NCBI GenBank assembly: GCA_001804205.1
Contig: MHFM01000015.1
Span: forward strand, 5,044 to 38,955
Reading direction: 5' to 3'
DNA from: Omnitrophica bacterium RIFCSPLOWO2_01_FULL_45_10b
Lineage (GTDB): Bacteria; Omnitrophota; Omnitrophia; Omnitrophales; Danuiimicrobiaceae
Length of the DNA: 33,912 bases
Shown: in pieces, positions 14,663 through 22,287 of the stretch
Numbering within the stretch: position 1 is the stretch's first letter
How the letters are laid out: each line of letters opens with the position of its first letter
Made by a program: the position numbers and the translations under genes
Notes under the pieces: model-generated
What the model saw: only the letters and a program-made list of their open reading frames with translations
Database searches by the model: none
Told to the model about the DNA's origin: nothing

Positions 14663-16516
14663 ATGACGATGGCATCGAATTTATGGCCAATACTAGGTTG
14701 CGGGGCAGGACTTAGGAGCCAACATTATCCAGTGATTACCGAAACATGGCCCAAAGATGTGGATTGGTTTGAGGCCGTTTCGGAAAATTACATGGATACG
14801 GGCGGCCGCCCCCTTCATATTTTGGAAGAGGTCCGTCGGCATTATCCTATTGCACTTCACGGTACCGCACTTTCTATTGGTTCCTCAGATCCACTTAACC
14901 CCGCTTATCTCGAACGATTAAAGAAATTGATCGAACGAATCGACCCCTTTCTTGTTTCCGATCATTTGTGTTGGTCGGGCGTAGAGGGTGAGCAGCTTCA
15001 TGATTTATTGCCGCTTCCTTTTACCGAAGAATCCATTCAACATGTTGTCCGGCGCGTTCAACACATTCAGGAGTTCTTAGGCCGAAGATTCGTTTTAGAA
15101 AACGTTTCAACTTATGTGACCTATCAACATTCCGCCATGCCAGAATGGGAATTTTTAACCGAGGTAGCCAAGCGCTCAGGTTGCGGCCTTTTACTCGATA
15201 TCAATAATGTATATGTGAATGCCACGAATCATCGATTTGATCCTTATGAATACCTGCGCCACATTCCGCATGATCTCATCGCTCAGATTCATTTGGCTGG
15301 GCATACTGACATGGGCGATTTTCTTTTTGATACGCACAACAAACCAGTGATTGATTCGGTATGGGATTTATACCGAGAAGCGCTCAAGCATTGGGGCCAG
15401 GTGTCAACGTTGATCGAATGGGATGAAAACATTCCGCCCTTTGAACAGTTGCTTGAAGAAGTCAGAAAAGCAAAAGTGATTTATAAAAAGTTTGAAGGGC
15501 AAAAACCCGTCATTGCGAGGAGTTTCAACGGAACGACGAAGCAATCTGACACAACATGTCATCCTGAGGCGAAGCCGAAGGATCTCAAGATTCTTTCCGC
15601 CACCCAGACTGGCGAACCCGCCGTTCTGCTGGGCGGGCGCTCCGCTCAGAATGACAGCATTGGATTGCTTCGGCCTCATTCGGACAGCCGCCTCGCAATG
15701 ACGAATGCCGCCTCGCTTCTAGAAATTCAGCATTGGCTGAAATTACAAATTCATCCGGATGTAACATATCGTGGCACACTACCGGAAAATTTATTGAATT
15801 CTCAAGGTGGTTTACCCGGAGCGGAGCGGGTTCAAGTTTACGCCAATGGTTACCCTTCGCGGATTCGGGAATCATTAAATGAAGTTTACGAAGCAGTTCA
15901 TTATGTGTTGGGCGATGAACATTTTTCTGATTTGTGCCACGCCTATGCCGAGCACTATCACTCTCGGGATTACAACCTCAATTTTGTCGGCCGGCACATG
16001 GCCGAATTTCTGAAGGCTTCACCTTGGATTAAAGAATTTCCCTTTCTTCCGGATTTAGCAAAACTTGAATGGTTGATTTGGGAAGCGTTTCACGCATTTG
16101 ATGGCGAGCCGTTTACCCCGCTTCAGGCATCAAAAATCCCGATGGAAGATTGGGAACGTGCGCAGTTTATTTTTCAACCTTCCGCAGGACTGATTGCTTC
16201 ACCGTGGCCCATCCTTGATATCTGGCGCCTGCGCCGCGAGGCGAGGCAAGGATTGAGAGTTGATATTAAGCGCTCTCAGCAAATTTTGGTGGGGCGCAAG
16301 AATGATCAGGTGCGATGCGAACTGATTGATAAAAATCAATATCGATTAATTGAAGGGTTGCTTCAAAAACAAACTTTGGGAGCGGTATGCGAAGCTTTAG
16401 CGGAAGAAACTGAAGAGGAAGCACTTCCAATCGCCGCATGGTTTTCCAATTGGATTCAGGAAGGTTTGATTTTGCGCTGTGAAGTTCCCAAGAAAGCCGT
16501 GTTAGTGGCAAAATAG
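14663..16516 (+). CDS. fused MNIO (DUF692/BufB-like) and DUF2063 (BufC-like) maturation enzyme
   Basis: 617 aa. Residues about 8-275 are a DUF692/MNIO TIM-barrel: GCGAGLRSQHY, VSENYMDTGG, ALHG (His66), SDHLCWSG (Asp100, His101), LENVSTYV (Glu146), LLLDINNVYVN (Asp179), IHLAGH (His210, His214), FDTH (Asp223, His225) and IEWDENIP (Glu252). These are the metal-ligand positions of the multinuclear iron oxygenases. Residues about 351-610 are a DUF2063/MbnC-BufC-like domain (VQVYANGYPSRIRESLNEVY, LPDLAKLEWLIWEAFHA). The partners are normally separate genes. Residues about 283-347 are encoded by a palindromic repeat. AGGA at 14657-14660 is too near the first ATG, so an ATG at 14669 may be used. Numbering here is from 14663. 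It presumably modifies Cys residues of the preceding precursor. Confidence 0.9.
   Translation: MTMASNLWPILGCGAGLRSQHYPVITETWPKDVDWFEAVSENYMDTGGRPLHILEEVRRHYPIALHGTALSIGSSDPLNPAYLERLKKLIERIDPFLVSDHLCWSGVEGEQLHDLLPLPFTEESIQHVVRRVQHIQEFLGRRFVLENVSTYVTYQHSAMPEWEFLTEVAKRSGCGLLLDINNVYVNATNHRFDPYEYLRHIPHDLIAQIHLAGHTDMGDFLFDTHNKPVIDSVWDLYREALKHWGQVSTLIEWDENIPPFEQLLEEVRKAKVIYKKFEGQKPVIARSFNGTTKQSDTTCHPEAKPKDLKILSATQTGEPAVLLGGRSAQNDSIGLLRPHSDSRLAMTNAASLLEIQHWLKLQIHPDVTYRGTLPENLLNSQGGLPGAERVQVYANGYPSRIRESLNEVYEAVHYVLGDEHFSDLCHAYAEHYHSRDYNLNFVGRHMAEFLKASPWIKEFPFLPDLAKLEWLIWEAFHAFDGEPFTPLQASKIPMEDWERAQFIFQPSAGLIASPWPILDIWRLRREARQGLRVDIKRSQQILVGRKNDQVRCELIDKNQYRLIEGLLQKQTLGAVCEALAEETEEEALPIAAWFSNWIQEGLILRCEVPKKAVLVAK
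15508..15703 (+). repeat. composite palindromic repeat inside the MNIO-DUF2063 gene (class A with class C nested)
   Basis: The outer ends CGTCATTGCGAGG (15508-15520) and CCTCGCAATGACG (15691-15703) are perfect inverted repeats, with GAAGCAATC and GATTGCTTC just inside them. Nested within is a second element with ends TGTCATCCTGAGG (from 15557) and GCTCAGAATGACA (to 15656). The whole 196 bp is open in the host reading frame and encodes residues about 283-347 (starting VIARSFNGTTKQS). The same outer ends occur at 22086-22273. Confidence 0.88.
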
Positions 16517-16527
16517 AGGAGGTAGTT

Positions 16528-17172
16528 ATGGGTAAGCAATATTATTTTGCAGTGCTTTGTTTGGCTTTGATTTTGTCCGCTTGTACTTCCGTTCACGCTC
16601 CATCTGGATTTTTGGGAGATTACTCCCACTTTTCAGAGGAGAAGGGTGAGCACTTTCGGCAGGAATATGTAGCTGAGGGTGTTGATCTCACCAAATATAC
16701 CAAGGCAAAAGTAAATCCCGTTGAGCTTAAGTATTTTGAAAATGCCGCCGGTACATTTACCGAAGACGATTCAAATTATCTCGCCTCTCGTTTACAAGAA
16801 AGCCTTGAGGCTGAACTTGCCAATAAATACCAAGTCTTGGGGCCGGCTGAACGTCCTGATGAACGGACTCTTGTGGTAAGCCCGGCACTTGTTTATGTTA
16901 AAATGCCGGAACGCCTCCTTAATGTGGCAACCGCTTGGTTGATCGGCTTTCAATTTTCAAAAGGCGCCGCTGCTTTTGAGGCCAAATTAACAGATGGAGG
17001 GAGCGGAAAAGAACTTGCCCTTGTTACCGAACAAAGAAAATCGGGTGGTGGTATCAAGGACATCAAATCCATATTGATCGGTGGTTTTTTCAAGTTTATG
17101 CATGCCGAAGGGGCTTTTAAACGATGGGGTCAGAATTTTGTTGATCTAGGCACGCCCGAAAGCACTTCTTAA
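16528..17172 (+). CDS. DUF3313-like lipoprotein
   Basis: 214 aa with a lipoprotein signal ending in ILSACTS (Cys near residue 19 for lipidation). The mature part resembles DUF3313 lipoproteins: GFLGDYSHF, YVAEGVDLTKYTKAKVNPVEL, FTEDDSNYLASRLQESLEAEL and GAAAFEAKLTDGGSGKELAL. These have an alpha/beta fold of unknown function and are anchored in the periplasm or outer membrane. GAGGAGG lies 6 nt before the ATG and the gene begins 11 bp after the MNIO-DUF2063 stop, so it is very likely in the same operon. A strong terminator follows. Position suggests an accessory role for the bufferin-like product, which is inference. Confidence 0.82.
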   Translation: MGKQYYFAVLCLALILSACTSVHAPSGFLGDYSHFSEEKGEHFRQEYVAEGVDLTKYTKAKVNPVELKYFENAAGTFTEDDSNYLASRLQESLEAELANKYQVLGPAERPDERTLVVSPALVYVKMPERLLNVATAWLIGFQFSKGAAAFEAKLTDGGSGKELALVTEQRKSGGGIKDIKSILIGGFFKFMHAEGAFKRWGQNFVDLGTPESTS

Positions 17173-17196
17173 AGCAGTTAAATCTTTTTCAGGAAA

Positions 17197-17237
17197 CAAA
17201 AACTCCGTTTGAAAAAGACGGAGTTTTTGTTTTTTTT
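17197..17237 (+). terminator. intrinsic terminator just before the SulP gene
   Basis: CAAAAACTCCGT (17197-17208) pairs with ACGGAGTTTTTG (17218-17229), a 12-bp stem with a 9-nt loop and then eight T. It ends the lipoprotein operon. It also lies only about 22 bp before the ATG of the SulP gene, leaving no room for a promoter between them. Confidence 0.93.
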
Positions 17238-17259
17238 CGCTGGTTTTAATGGAGTAGAA

Positions 17260-18981
17260 ATGCTGAAACCAAAACTTTTTACGACCTTAAAAAATTATTC
17301 TTGGCCTGAGTTTCGCAAAGATTTCACTTCAGGCGTTGTGGTTGGCATTGTAGCCCTTCCTTTGGCGATTGCTTTTGCCATCGCCTCAGGCGTTTCTCCG
17401 GAACGGGGGTTGTTTACGGCCATTATCGCAGGCTTTCTCATTTCAGCTTTGGGAGGAAGCCGTGTGCAAATCGGAGGCCCCACAGGCGCTTTTGTTGTCA
17501 TTGTTTACAGCATTGTCCAAAAACATGGAATGGATGGGCTTCTGATTGCAACAGTCATGGCAGGAGTGTTTTTGATGATGATGGGTTTTTTCCGGTTTGG
17601 CTCCGCCATCAAATTTATCCCTTATCCTGTTGTAGTGGGCTTTACGAGCGGGATCGCGCTTATTATTTTTTCATCTCAGGTGAAAGATTTTTTTGGCCTC
17701 CCAATGGGAACGGTTCCGGCGGATTTTTGGGAGAAATGGGTCGTTTATGCTCATCATTTTGGGGGCATCAATTACTATGCTTTAGCGGTTGGCGCTATTT
17801 CGATCGTAATTATTATTTTTTGGAAGAAAGTGTCTCAACGGATTCCAGGCCCCCTCGTTGCTTTGATCGTTTCAATATTTCTGGTTCGTATTTTTCATCT
17901 TCCTGTAGAAACTATCGGAAGCCGTTTTGGAGTCATTCCTCATGTATTGCCGCCACCTTCTTTGCCGCATGTCGATTTCGAAATGGTAAGAAATATGATT
18001 CCAAGCGCCATCACCATTGCGCTTCTGGCCGGAATCGAATCTTTGCTTTCGGCGGTGGTGGCAGACGGTATGATTGGAGGAAAACACCGGCCGAATATGG
18101 AACTTGTGGCACAGGGAATTGCGAATGCCGTTTCCCCTCTCTTTGGAGGCATGCCGGCCGCAGGCGCCATTGCGCGTACGGCTACAAACATTAATAATGG
18201 AGGCCGCACTCCTGTAGCCGGAATGGTTCATGCGCTTGTCCTTTTGATGATTATGCTTTTTTTTGGGAAATGGGCCGTGCTGATTCCATTGGCAACGCTC
18301 GCCGCCATTTTAATCATCGTCGCTTATCACATGAGCGAATGGCATTCATTTTTGATGACGTTAAAAAGCCCCAAAAGCGATGTGGCCGTTTTGCTAACAA
18401 CTTTTAGCCTCACCGTGATTTTAGATTTAACGGTTGCCATTCAAGTGGGGATGCTCCTTTCGGTCTTTTTATTTATGCGGCGTATGGCGCTTGTAACCAA
18501 TGTGGAAGTTATTACACGGGAATTGGTAGACGAAGAGGAGACGGAAGACCCGAACGCTATTAGCAAAAGAGAAGTTCCGCCTCAGGTTGAAGTTTATGAA
18601 ATCAACGGGCCCTTTTTCTTCGGAGCCGTCCATCAATTTAGGGAAGCTATGAATGTTACCGGAAAAACTCCAAAAGTGAGAATTATTCGTATGCGTGATG
18701 TGCCGGCCATTGACGCCACCGGAATTCATGCGTTAAAAGAAGAGTACGCAAATTCTAAAAAGCATGGCATCGCGTTTATCTTGTCCGATGTGCATACTCA
18801 ACCACTGATTGCGCTTGAGCGATCGGGGCTTTTGGATGCGATTGGCGAAGACAATGTGTTCGGCAATATTGATGATGCTCTGAACCGGGCCCGTGAAATT
18901 TTACGCCTGCCGCCCATAGAACGCCACATTCCGTTTGTTCCTACCGTGAAACGAGAAATGAATCCCAACCCCGATCTTTAA
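17260..18981 (+). CDS. SulP-family anion transporter with STAS domain
   Basis: 573 aa from the ATG at 17260, chosen because GGAG lies 5 nt upstream. An upstream in-frame TTG at 17209 lies inside the terminator stem and is rejected. The membrane domain is residues about 10-430, with the SulP signatures [43 protein letters not shown] and [26 protein letters not shown] cytoplasmic STAS domain covers about 440-560 ([15 protein letters not shown], then [16 protein letters not shown]). SulP proteins carry sulfate, bicarbonate or other anions across the inner membrane, with Na+ or H+ coupling or by exchange. The substrate is not readable here. Transcription must pass the hairpin at 17197-17237. Confidence 0.93.
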   Translation: MLKPKLFTTLKNYSWPEFRKDFTSGVVVGIVALPLAIAFAIASGVSPERGLFTAIIAGFLISALGGSRVQIGGPTGAFVVIVYSIVQKHGMDGLLIATVMAGVFLMMMGFFRFGSAIKFIPYPVVVGFTSGIALIIFSSQVKDFFGLPMGTVPADFWEKWVVYAHHFGGINYYALAVGAISIVIIIFWKKVSQRIPGPLVALIVSIFLVRIFHLPVETIGSRFGVIPHVLPPPSLPHVDFEMVRNMIPSAITIALLAGIESLLSAVVADGMIGGKHRPNMELVAQGIANAVSPLFGGMPAAGAIARTATNINNGGRTPVAGMVHALVLLMIMLFFGKWAVLIPLATLAAILIIVAYHMSEWHSFLMTLKSPKSDVAVLLTTFSLTVILDLTVAIQVGMLLSVFLFMRRMALVTNVEVITRELVDEEETEDPNAISKREVPPQVEVYEINGPFFFGAVHQFREAMNVTGKTPKVRIIRMRDVPAIDATGIHALKEEYANSKKHGIAFILSDVHTQPLIALERSGLLDAIGEDNVFGNIDDALNRAREILRLPPIERHIPFVPTVKREMNPNPDL

Positions 18982-18991
18982 AAACTACCCC

Positions 18992-19019
18992 TTGAAATAC
19001 ATCTGTTTTCCAATAGAAT
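18992..19019 (+). promoter_or_regulatory. putative promoter for the DedA gene
   Basis: TTGAAA (18992-18997) and TAGAAT (19014-19019) are separated by 16 bp. The predicted start is near 19026, leaving a leader of about 15 nt without a recognisable Shine-Dalgarno before the ATG at 19041. Confidence 0.5.
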
Positions 19020-19040
19020 CTTTCCGGCGCACTTAATCAA

Positions 19041-19673
19041 ATGGAAATCATTAAAGAGTTTTTTTCGCATCTTTACCGATTTGACGAGCTTATTCACTGG
19101 GGCGGATATTTCGTCCTTGTTGTTATTGTATTCGCCGAGACCGGTCTCTTAGCCGGTTTCTTTTTGCCCGGCGATTCACTTCTCGTGACCGCCGGTTTGG
19201 TCGCAGCGGTGGACGGATCGGTTCATATTTTTCCGCTTACTTTTTTCCTTTCCTTGGCGGCCATTGCAGGGGATAGTTTTGGATATTGGATTGGCTATCA
19301 TGCCGGCCCTAGAATCTTTAATCGCGACGACTCCATTTTTTTCCATAAGAATCATTTATTGAGAACACAAAAGTTTTATGACAAGCATGGCGCGAAGACG
19401 ATTGTCTTGGCCCGATTTGTTCCGATTGTACGCACCTTTGCTCCAACAGTGGCAGGGGTCGGCCGTATGGAATACCGAAAGTTTTTGTTTTACAATGTAA
19501 TGGGTGGAGTAGGATGGGTTCTCAGCATGACTTTGGCTGGCTATTTTCTGGGCCGGTCTGTCCCCAATATCGAAAAACAAATTCACTGGGTCATTTTAAT
19601 CGTTATCGTTCTTTCGTTTATTCCAATTATTAGAGAATTTTGGATATCGCGCCTTGAAAAACGAAGCCGCTAA
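19041..19673 (+). CDS. DedA/VTT-domain membrane protein
   Basis: 210 aa with the SNARE-associated (VTT) core. FFLPGDSLLVTAGLVAAV gives the conserved PGD/AG segment, GDSFGYWIGYHAG the second motif, and LARFVPIVRTFAPTVAGVGRM the typical R-F-x-P-x-x-R-x-x-x-P-x-x-A-G motif. Two re-entrant segments and a C-terminal helix pair fit the family. DedA proteins are inner-membrane, proton-dependent lipid flippases or scramblases (undecaprenyl-phosphate or phosphatidylethanolamine in studied members) and affect envelope integrity. Which lipid this one moves is unknown. It stands alone between SulP and hppA with a promoter candidate upstream and a palindromic repeat about 50 bp downstream. Confidence 0.93.
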   Translation: MEIIKEFFSHLYRFDELIHWGGYFVLVVIVFAETGLLAGFFLPGDSLLVTAGLVAAVDGSVHIFPLTFFLSLAAIAGDSFGYWIGYHAGPRIFNRDDSIFFHKNHLLRTQKFYDKHGAKTIVLARFVPIVRTFAPTVAGVGRMEYRKFLFYNVMGGVGWVLSMTLAGYFLGRSVPNIEKQIHWVILIVIVLSFIPIIREFWISRLEKRSR

Positions 19674-19721
19674 GGAAGCTTGTTTAAAAGCCGATATGAT
19701 AAGGCTGAGTTATTCCAAACT

Positions 19722-19785
19722 TGTCATCCCCGCATGCTTGAAGCGGGGATCTAGAAATTAGATTCCCGCTTTCGCGGGAATGACA
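19722..19785 (-). repeat. 64-bp two-hairpin palindromic repeat (class B), copy 2, inverted
   Basis: The reverse complement begins TGTCATTCCCGCGAAAGCGG and ends CGGGGATGACA. It is exactly as long as copy 1 (10373-10436) and matches it apart from the short middle spacer and a few loop positions. It lies between dedA and hppA, 47 bp before the hppA start. Confidence 0.87.
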
Positions 19786-19832
19786 AATAAGCGCTCAAAG
19801 TTAAGGAATGAAATACTAAGAAAGGGTCTCTG

Positions 19833-22079
19833 ATGATGTTGATATCTACCACAAGCCAATTTTCACAGGGTGAAATTATCGCTCTTTGGTCGGTGTTAGG
19901 CACCGCCATCGCAGGGCTTTTATATGCCGGTTTTCTCATGGCTCAAGTATTGAGAGAAGACTGCGGAACAAAGCTCATGCAGGAAATCAGCGGCTCTATC
20001 CGGACAGGAGCCAATGCGTATCTTTACCGCCAGTTTAAAACCATTGCCTTCTTAATTTTGCTTTTAACCGCCGCTCTTTATTTCACAGCCGGCGAAAAAC
20101 ACATTGCTTTGGGGCGTGCCTGCGCCTTTCTGATGGGTTCTATTTTTTCTGCAACGGTTGGTTTTGTCGGAATGAATCTCGCCGTGCGGGGAAACGTACG
20201 TGTGGCAGCAGCAGCCAACAGAAAAAGTTTTAGCCAAGCGCTGAAGATTGCCTATCGCACTGGAACAATCACAGGCATGCTGACCGACGGCCTCGGGCTT
20301 TTAGGCGGTACTTTGATTTTTATGATTTATGGCGAGAAAGCGTATGAAGTTCTCTTGGGATTTGGTTTCGGAGGCACTTTGCTCGCACTCTTTATGAGAG
20401 TAGGCGGTGGAATTTTTACCAAAGCAGCGGATGTAGGCGCTGATTTGGTTGGTAAAATTGAAAAAAATATTCCGGAAGACGATCCTCGAAATGCGGCTAC
20501 GATTGCAGATAATGTTGGAGACAATGTGGGCGATTGCGCCGGCATGGCTGCGGATATTTTTGAATCTTATGAAGTGACGATTGTCTCCGCCATGATTTTG
20601 GGCTGGGCTTCTTTCGGCCACAAGGGAGTTATTTTCCCACTATTGGTAAGAGCTGTCGGCGTTATTGCTTCGATTATCGGAACGTATGCCGTCCGCACCA
20701 AAGAAGCGGTCCGCGATGCGATGAAAGCAATTAATATCGGATTTCTTCTTTCAGCAATTATTTCAATTGCGGGCTTTAGCCTTATCGGATTTTTTTACTT
20801 TCGCTTTTCAGACAAACCCCAATTACCTTATTGGCTCAGCCTCGGCGTTCCCGGCCTTGATATGCGTCCCGTTTGGACGACCATGGTGGGAATTGTTCTC
20901 GCGGTGACAATTAACCGGCTTACCGAATACTTTACCGACACGCACAAAACCCCCGTCAAGTCCGTTGCCGAGTCCTGTCAAACAGGGCATGCCACTACAA
21001 TCATTACAGGTTTAGCGGTCGGTCTTGAAAGCACCGTATGGGCGATTCTCGTCATTGCAGTCGCGATTTTGATTTCAGCCGTGATTTATCAAGGTACGAA
21101 TCCAACCTTTATCGCTTATGGCGTATCCATGTGCGGAATCGGAATGTTAACGCTTACCGGCAACAATATTTCGATGGATGTGTTCGGACCGGTTGCGGAC
21201 AATGCCAATGGAATCGGTGAAATGGCGCATCTCAATAAAGACGCGCGTCAAATTCTGGCCGATCTTGATGCAGTGGGCAATACAACAAAAGCCATCACCA
21301 AAGGCATCGCGATTGCTTCGGCAGTGGTGGCAGCGATTTCGCTTTTCAATGCTTATATTACCGACATCGGCACCATTACAAAGCAAAGCTACGCCGAAGT
21401 CGCCTCTCTTCTTTCGGTTGCAGATCACAATGTGTTCATTGGGCTTTTAATCGGCGGCGCTATTCCATTTTTATTTAGTTCTTTGACCATTAAAGCGGTA
21501 GGAAGAGCCGCTTTTTTAATCGTCAAAGAAGTAAGAGAACAATTAAAAGACAAAGACGTTTGGGAAGGAAAAAAACTCCCCGATTATGCGCGCGTCGTTT
21601 CCATTTGTACGGCTGCGGCACAAAAAGAATTAATTCGGCCCGGTATTCTCGCGATCTTAACGCCGCTTTTGGTTGGATTTCTCCTCAAAAAAGAAGCGCT
21701 CGGCGGATTTCTTGCCGGAATGATTCTTTCCGGCCAGCTCCTTGCTGTTTTCATGGCCAATGCAGGCGGAGCGTGGGACAACGCCAAGAAATTAATCGAA
21801 GACGGCCTCTTTGGAGGCAAGGGTTCCGAAGCTCATAAAGCTTCCGTTACCGGAGATACCGTGGGAGATCCGCTCAAAGACACCGCAGGCCCTGCACTGA
21901 ATCCTCTCATCAAAGTGATGAACATGGTTGCGCTTTTGGCGATTCCGCTCGTGGTTCGATATGAAAACTCACCGAAAGTTTTCTGGTGCGCTGCTATCGC
22001 AGGAATTTTTCTTTTGATTCTGCTCATTCGCAATCCGAAACAAACCAAGGAAGAGCTTGAAATTCTAAAGCGGGCATAG
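19833..22079 (+). CDS. hppA: membrane-bound proton-translocating pyrophosphatase
   Basis: 748 aa, about 16 membrane helices. It hydrolyses cytoplasmic pyrophosphate and pumps ions outward. The substrate-binding motifs are DVGADLVGKIEKNIPEDDPRN (near residue 200) and IADNVGDNVGDCAGMAADIFESYE (near 225-245), and the C-terminal GDTVGDPLKDTAGPALNPLIKVMN completes the active site. The segment GNTTKAITKG near residue 482 carries Lys and Thr at the positions that mark the K+-independent subfamily, which pumps H+. An AAAGGG site lies about 6 nt before the ATG. Palindromic repeats flank the gene on both sides. The pump recovers energy from biosynthetic pyrophosphate and would energise the proton-coupled transporters around it. 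Confidence 0.95.
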   Translation: MMLISTTSQFSQGEIIALWSVLGTAIAGLLYAGFLMAQVLREDCGTKLMQEISGSIRTGANAYLYRQFKTIAFLILLLTAALYFTAGEKHIALGRACAFLMGSIFSATVGFVGMNLAVRGNVRVAAAANRKSFSQALKIAYRTGTITGMLTDGLGLLGGTLIFMIYGEKAYEVLLGFGFGGTLLALFMRVGGGIFTKAADVGADLVGKIEKNIPEDDPRNAATIADNVGDNVGDCAGMAADIFESYEVTIVSAMILGWASFGHKGVIFPLLVRAVGVIASIIGTYAVRTKEAVRDAMKAINIGFLLSAIISIAGFSLIGFFYFRFSDKPQLPYWLSLGVPGLDMRPVWTTMVGIVLAVTINRLTEYFTDTHKTPVKSVAESCQTGHATTIITGLAVGLESTVWAILVIAVAILISAVIYQGTNPTFIAYGVSMCGIGMLTLTGNNISMDVFGPVADNANGIGEMAHLNKDARQILADLDAVGNTTKAITKGIAIASAVVAAISLFNAYITDIGTITKQSYAEVASLLSVADHNVFIGLLIGGAIPFLFSSLTIKAVGRAAFLIVKEVREQLKDKDVWEGKKLPDYARVVSICTAAAQKELIRPGILAILTPLLVGFLLKKEALGGFLAGMILSGQLLAVFMANAGGAWDNAKKLIEDGLFGGKGSEAHKASVTGDTVGDPLKDTAGPALNPLIKVMNMVALLAIPLVVRYENSPKVFWCAAIAGIFLLILLIRNPKQTKEELEILKRA

Positions 22080-22085
22080 ACATGC

Positions 22086-22273
22086 CGTCATTGCGAGGCA
22101 GCGCTCTAAATGAAGCCGAAGCAATCCCGGATCTGTCATTCCCGCGGAAGCGGGAATCTATAGATCCCCGCTTTAAACACACTGCGCGCTTTTGCGCGAG
22201 CACTCTTCGCGCAGAACTTGACGTTCTGCTGCGAAAGTGTGCGGGGATGACAACATTCTATCTCGCAATGACG
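22086..22273 (+). repeat. nested palindromic repeat filling the hppA-cstA gap (class A with enlarged class B inside)
   Basis: The outer ends are CGTCATTGCGAGG (22086-22098) and TCTCGCAATGACG (to 22273, one mismatch). Inside is a class B element (TGTCATTCCCGC at 22134 to GGGGATGACA at 22252), 119 bp long instead of 64. The loop of its second hairpin holds an extra 55 bp of further palindromes (CACACT...AGTGTG enclosing TTCGCGCAGAAC/GTTCTGCTGCGAA). The repeat starts 7 bp after the hppA stop and ends 14 bp before the cstA ATG. Confidence 0.87.
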
Positions 22274-22287
22274 GATGCATTGCATCC

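Noticed and set aside
15404-15875. Open frames within and opposite the repeat at 15508-15703 as separate genes
   Set aside because: They arise from the palindromic repeat, which stays open in several frames, and the MNIO-DUF2063 frame explains the region.
17209-17259. Upstream TTG start for the SulP gene
   Set aside because: It lies in the loop of the terminator hairpin and would translate the terminator stem. The ATG at 17260 has GGAG at correct spacing.
10373-22273. Dispersed palindromes as a CRISPR array
   Set aside because: They are widely separated, of different classes and nested, without regular spacers or cas genes.
22237-22287. Upstream GTG start for cstA
   Set aside because: It lies inside the palindromic repeat, and the CstA-type hydrophobic N-terminus begins at the ATG at 22288.
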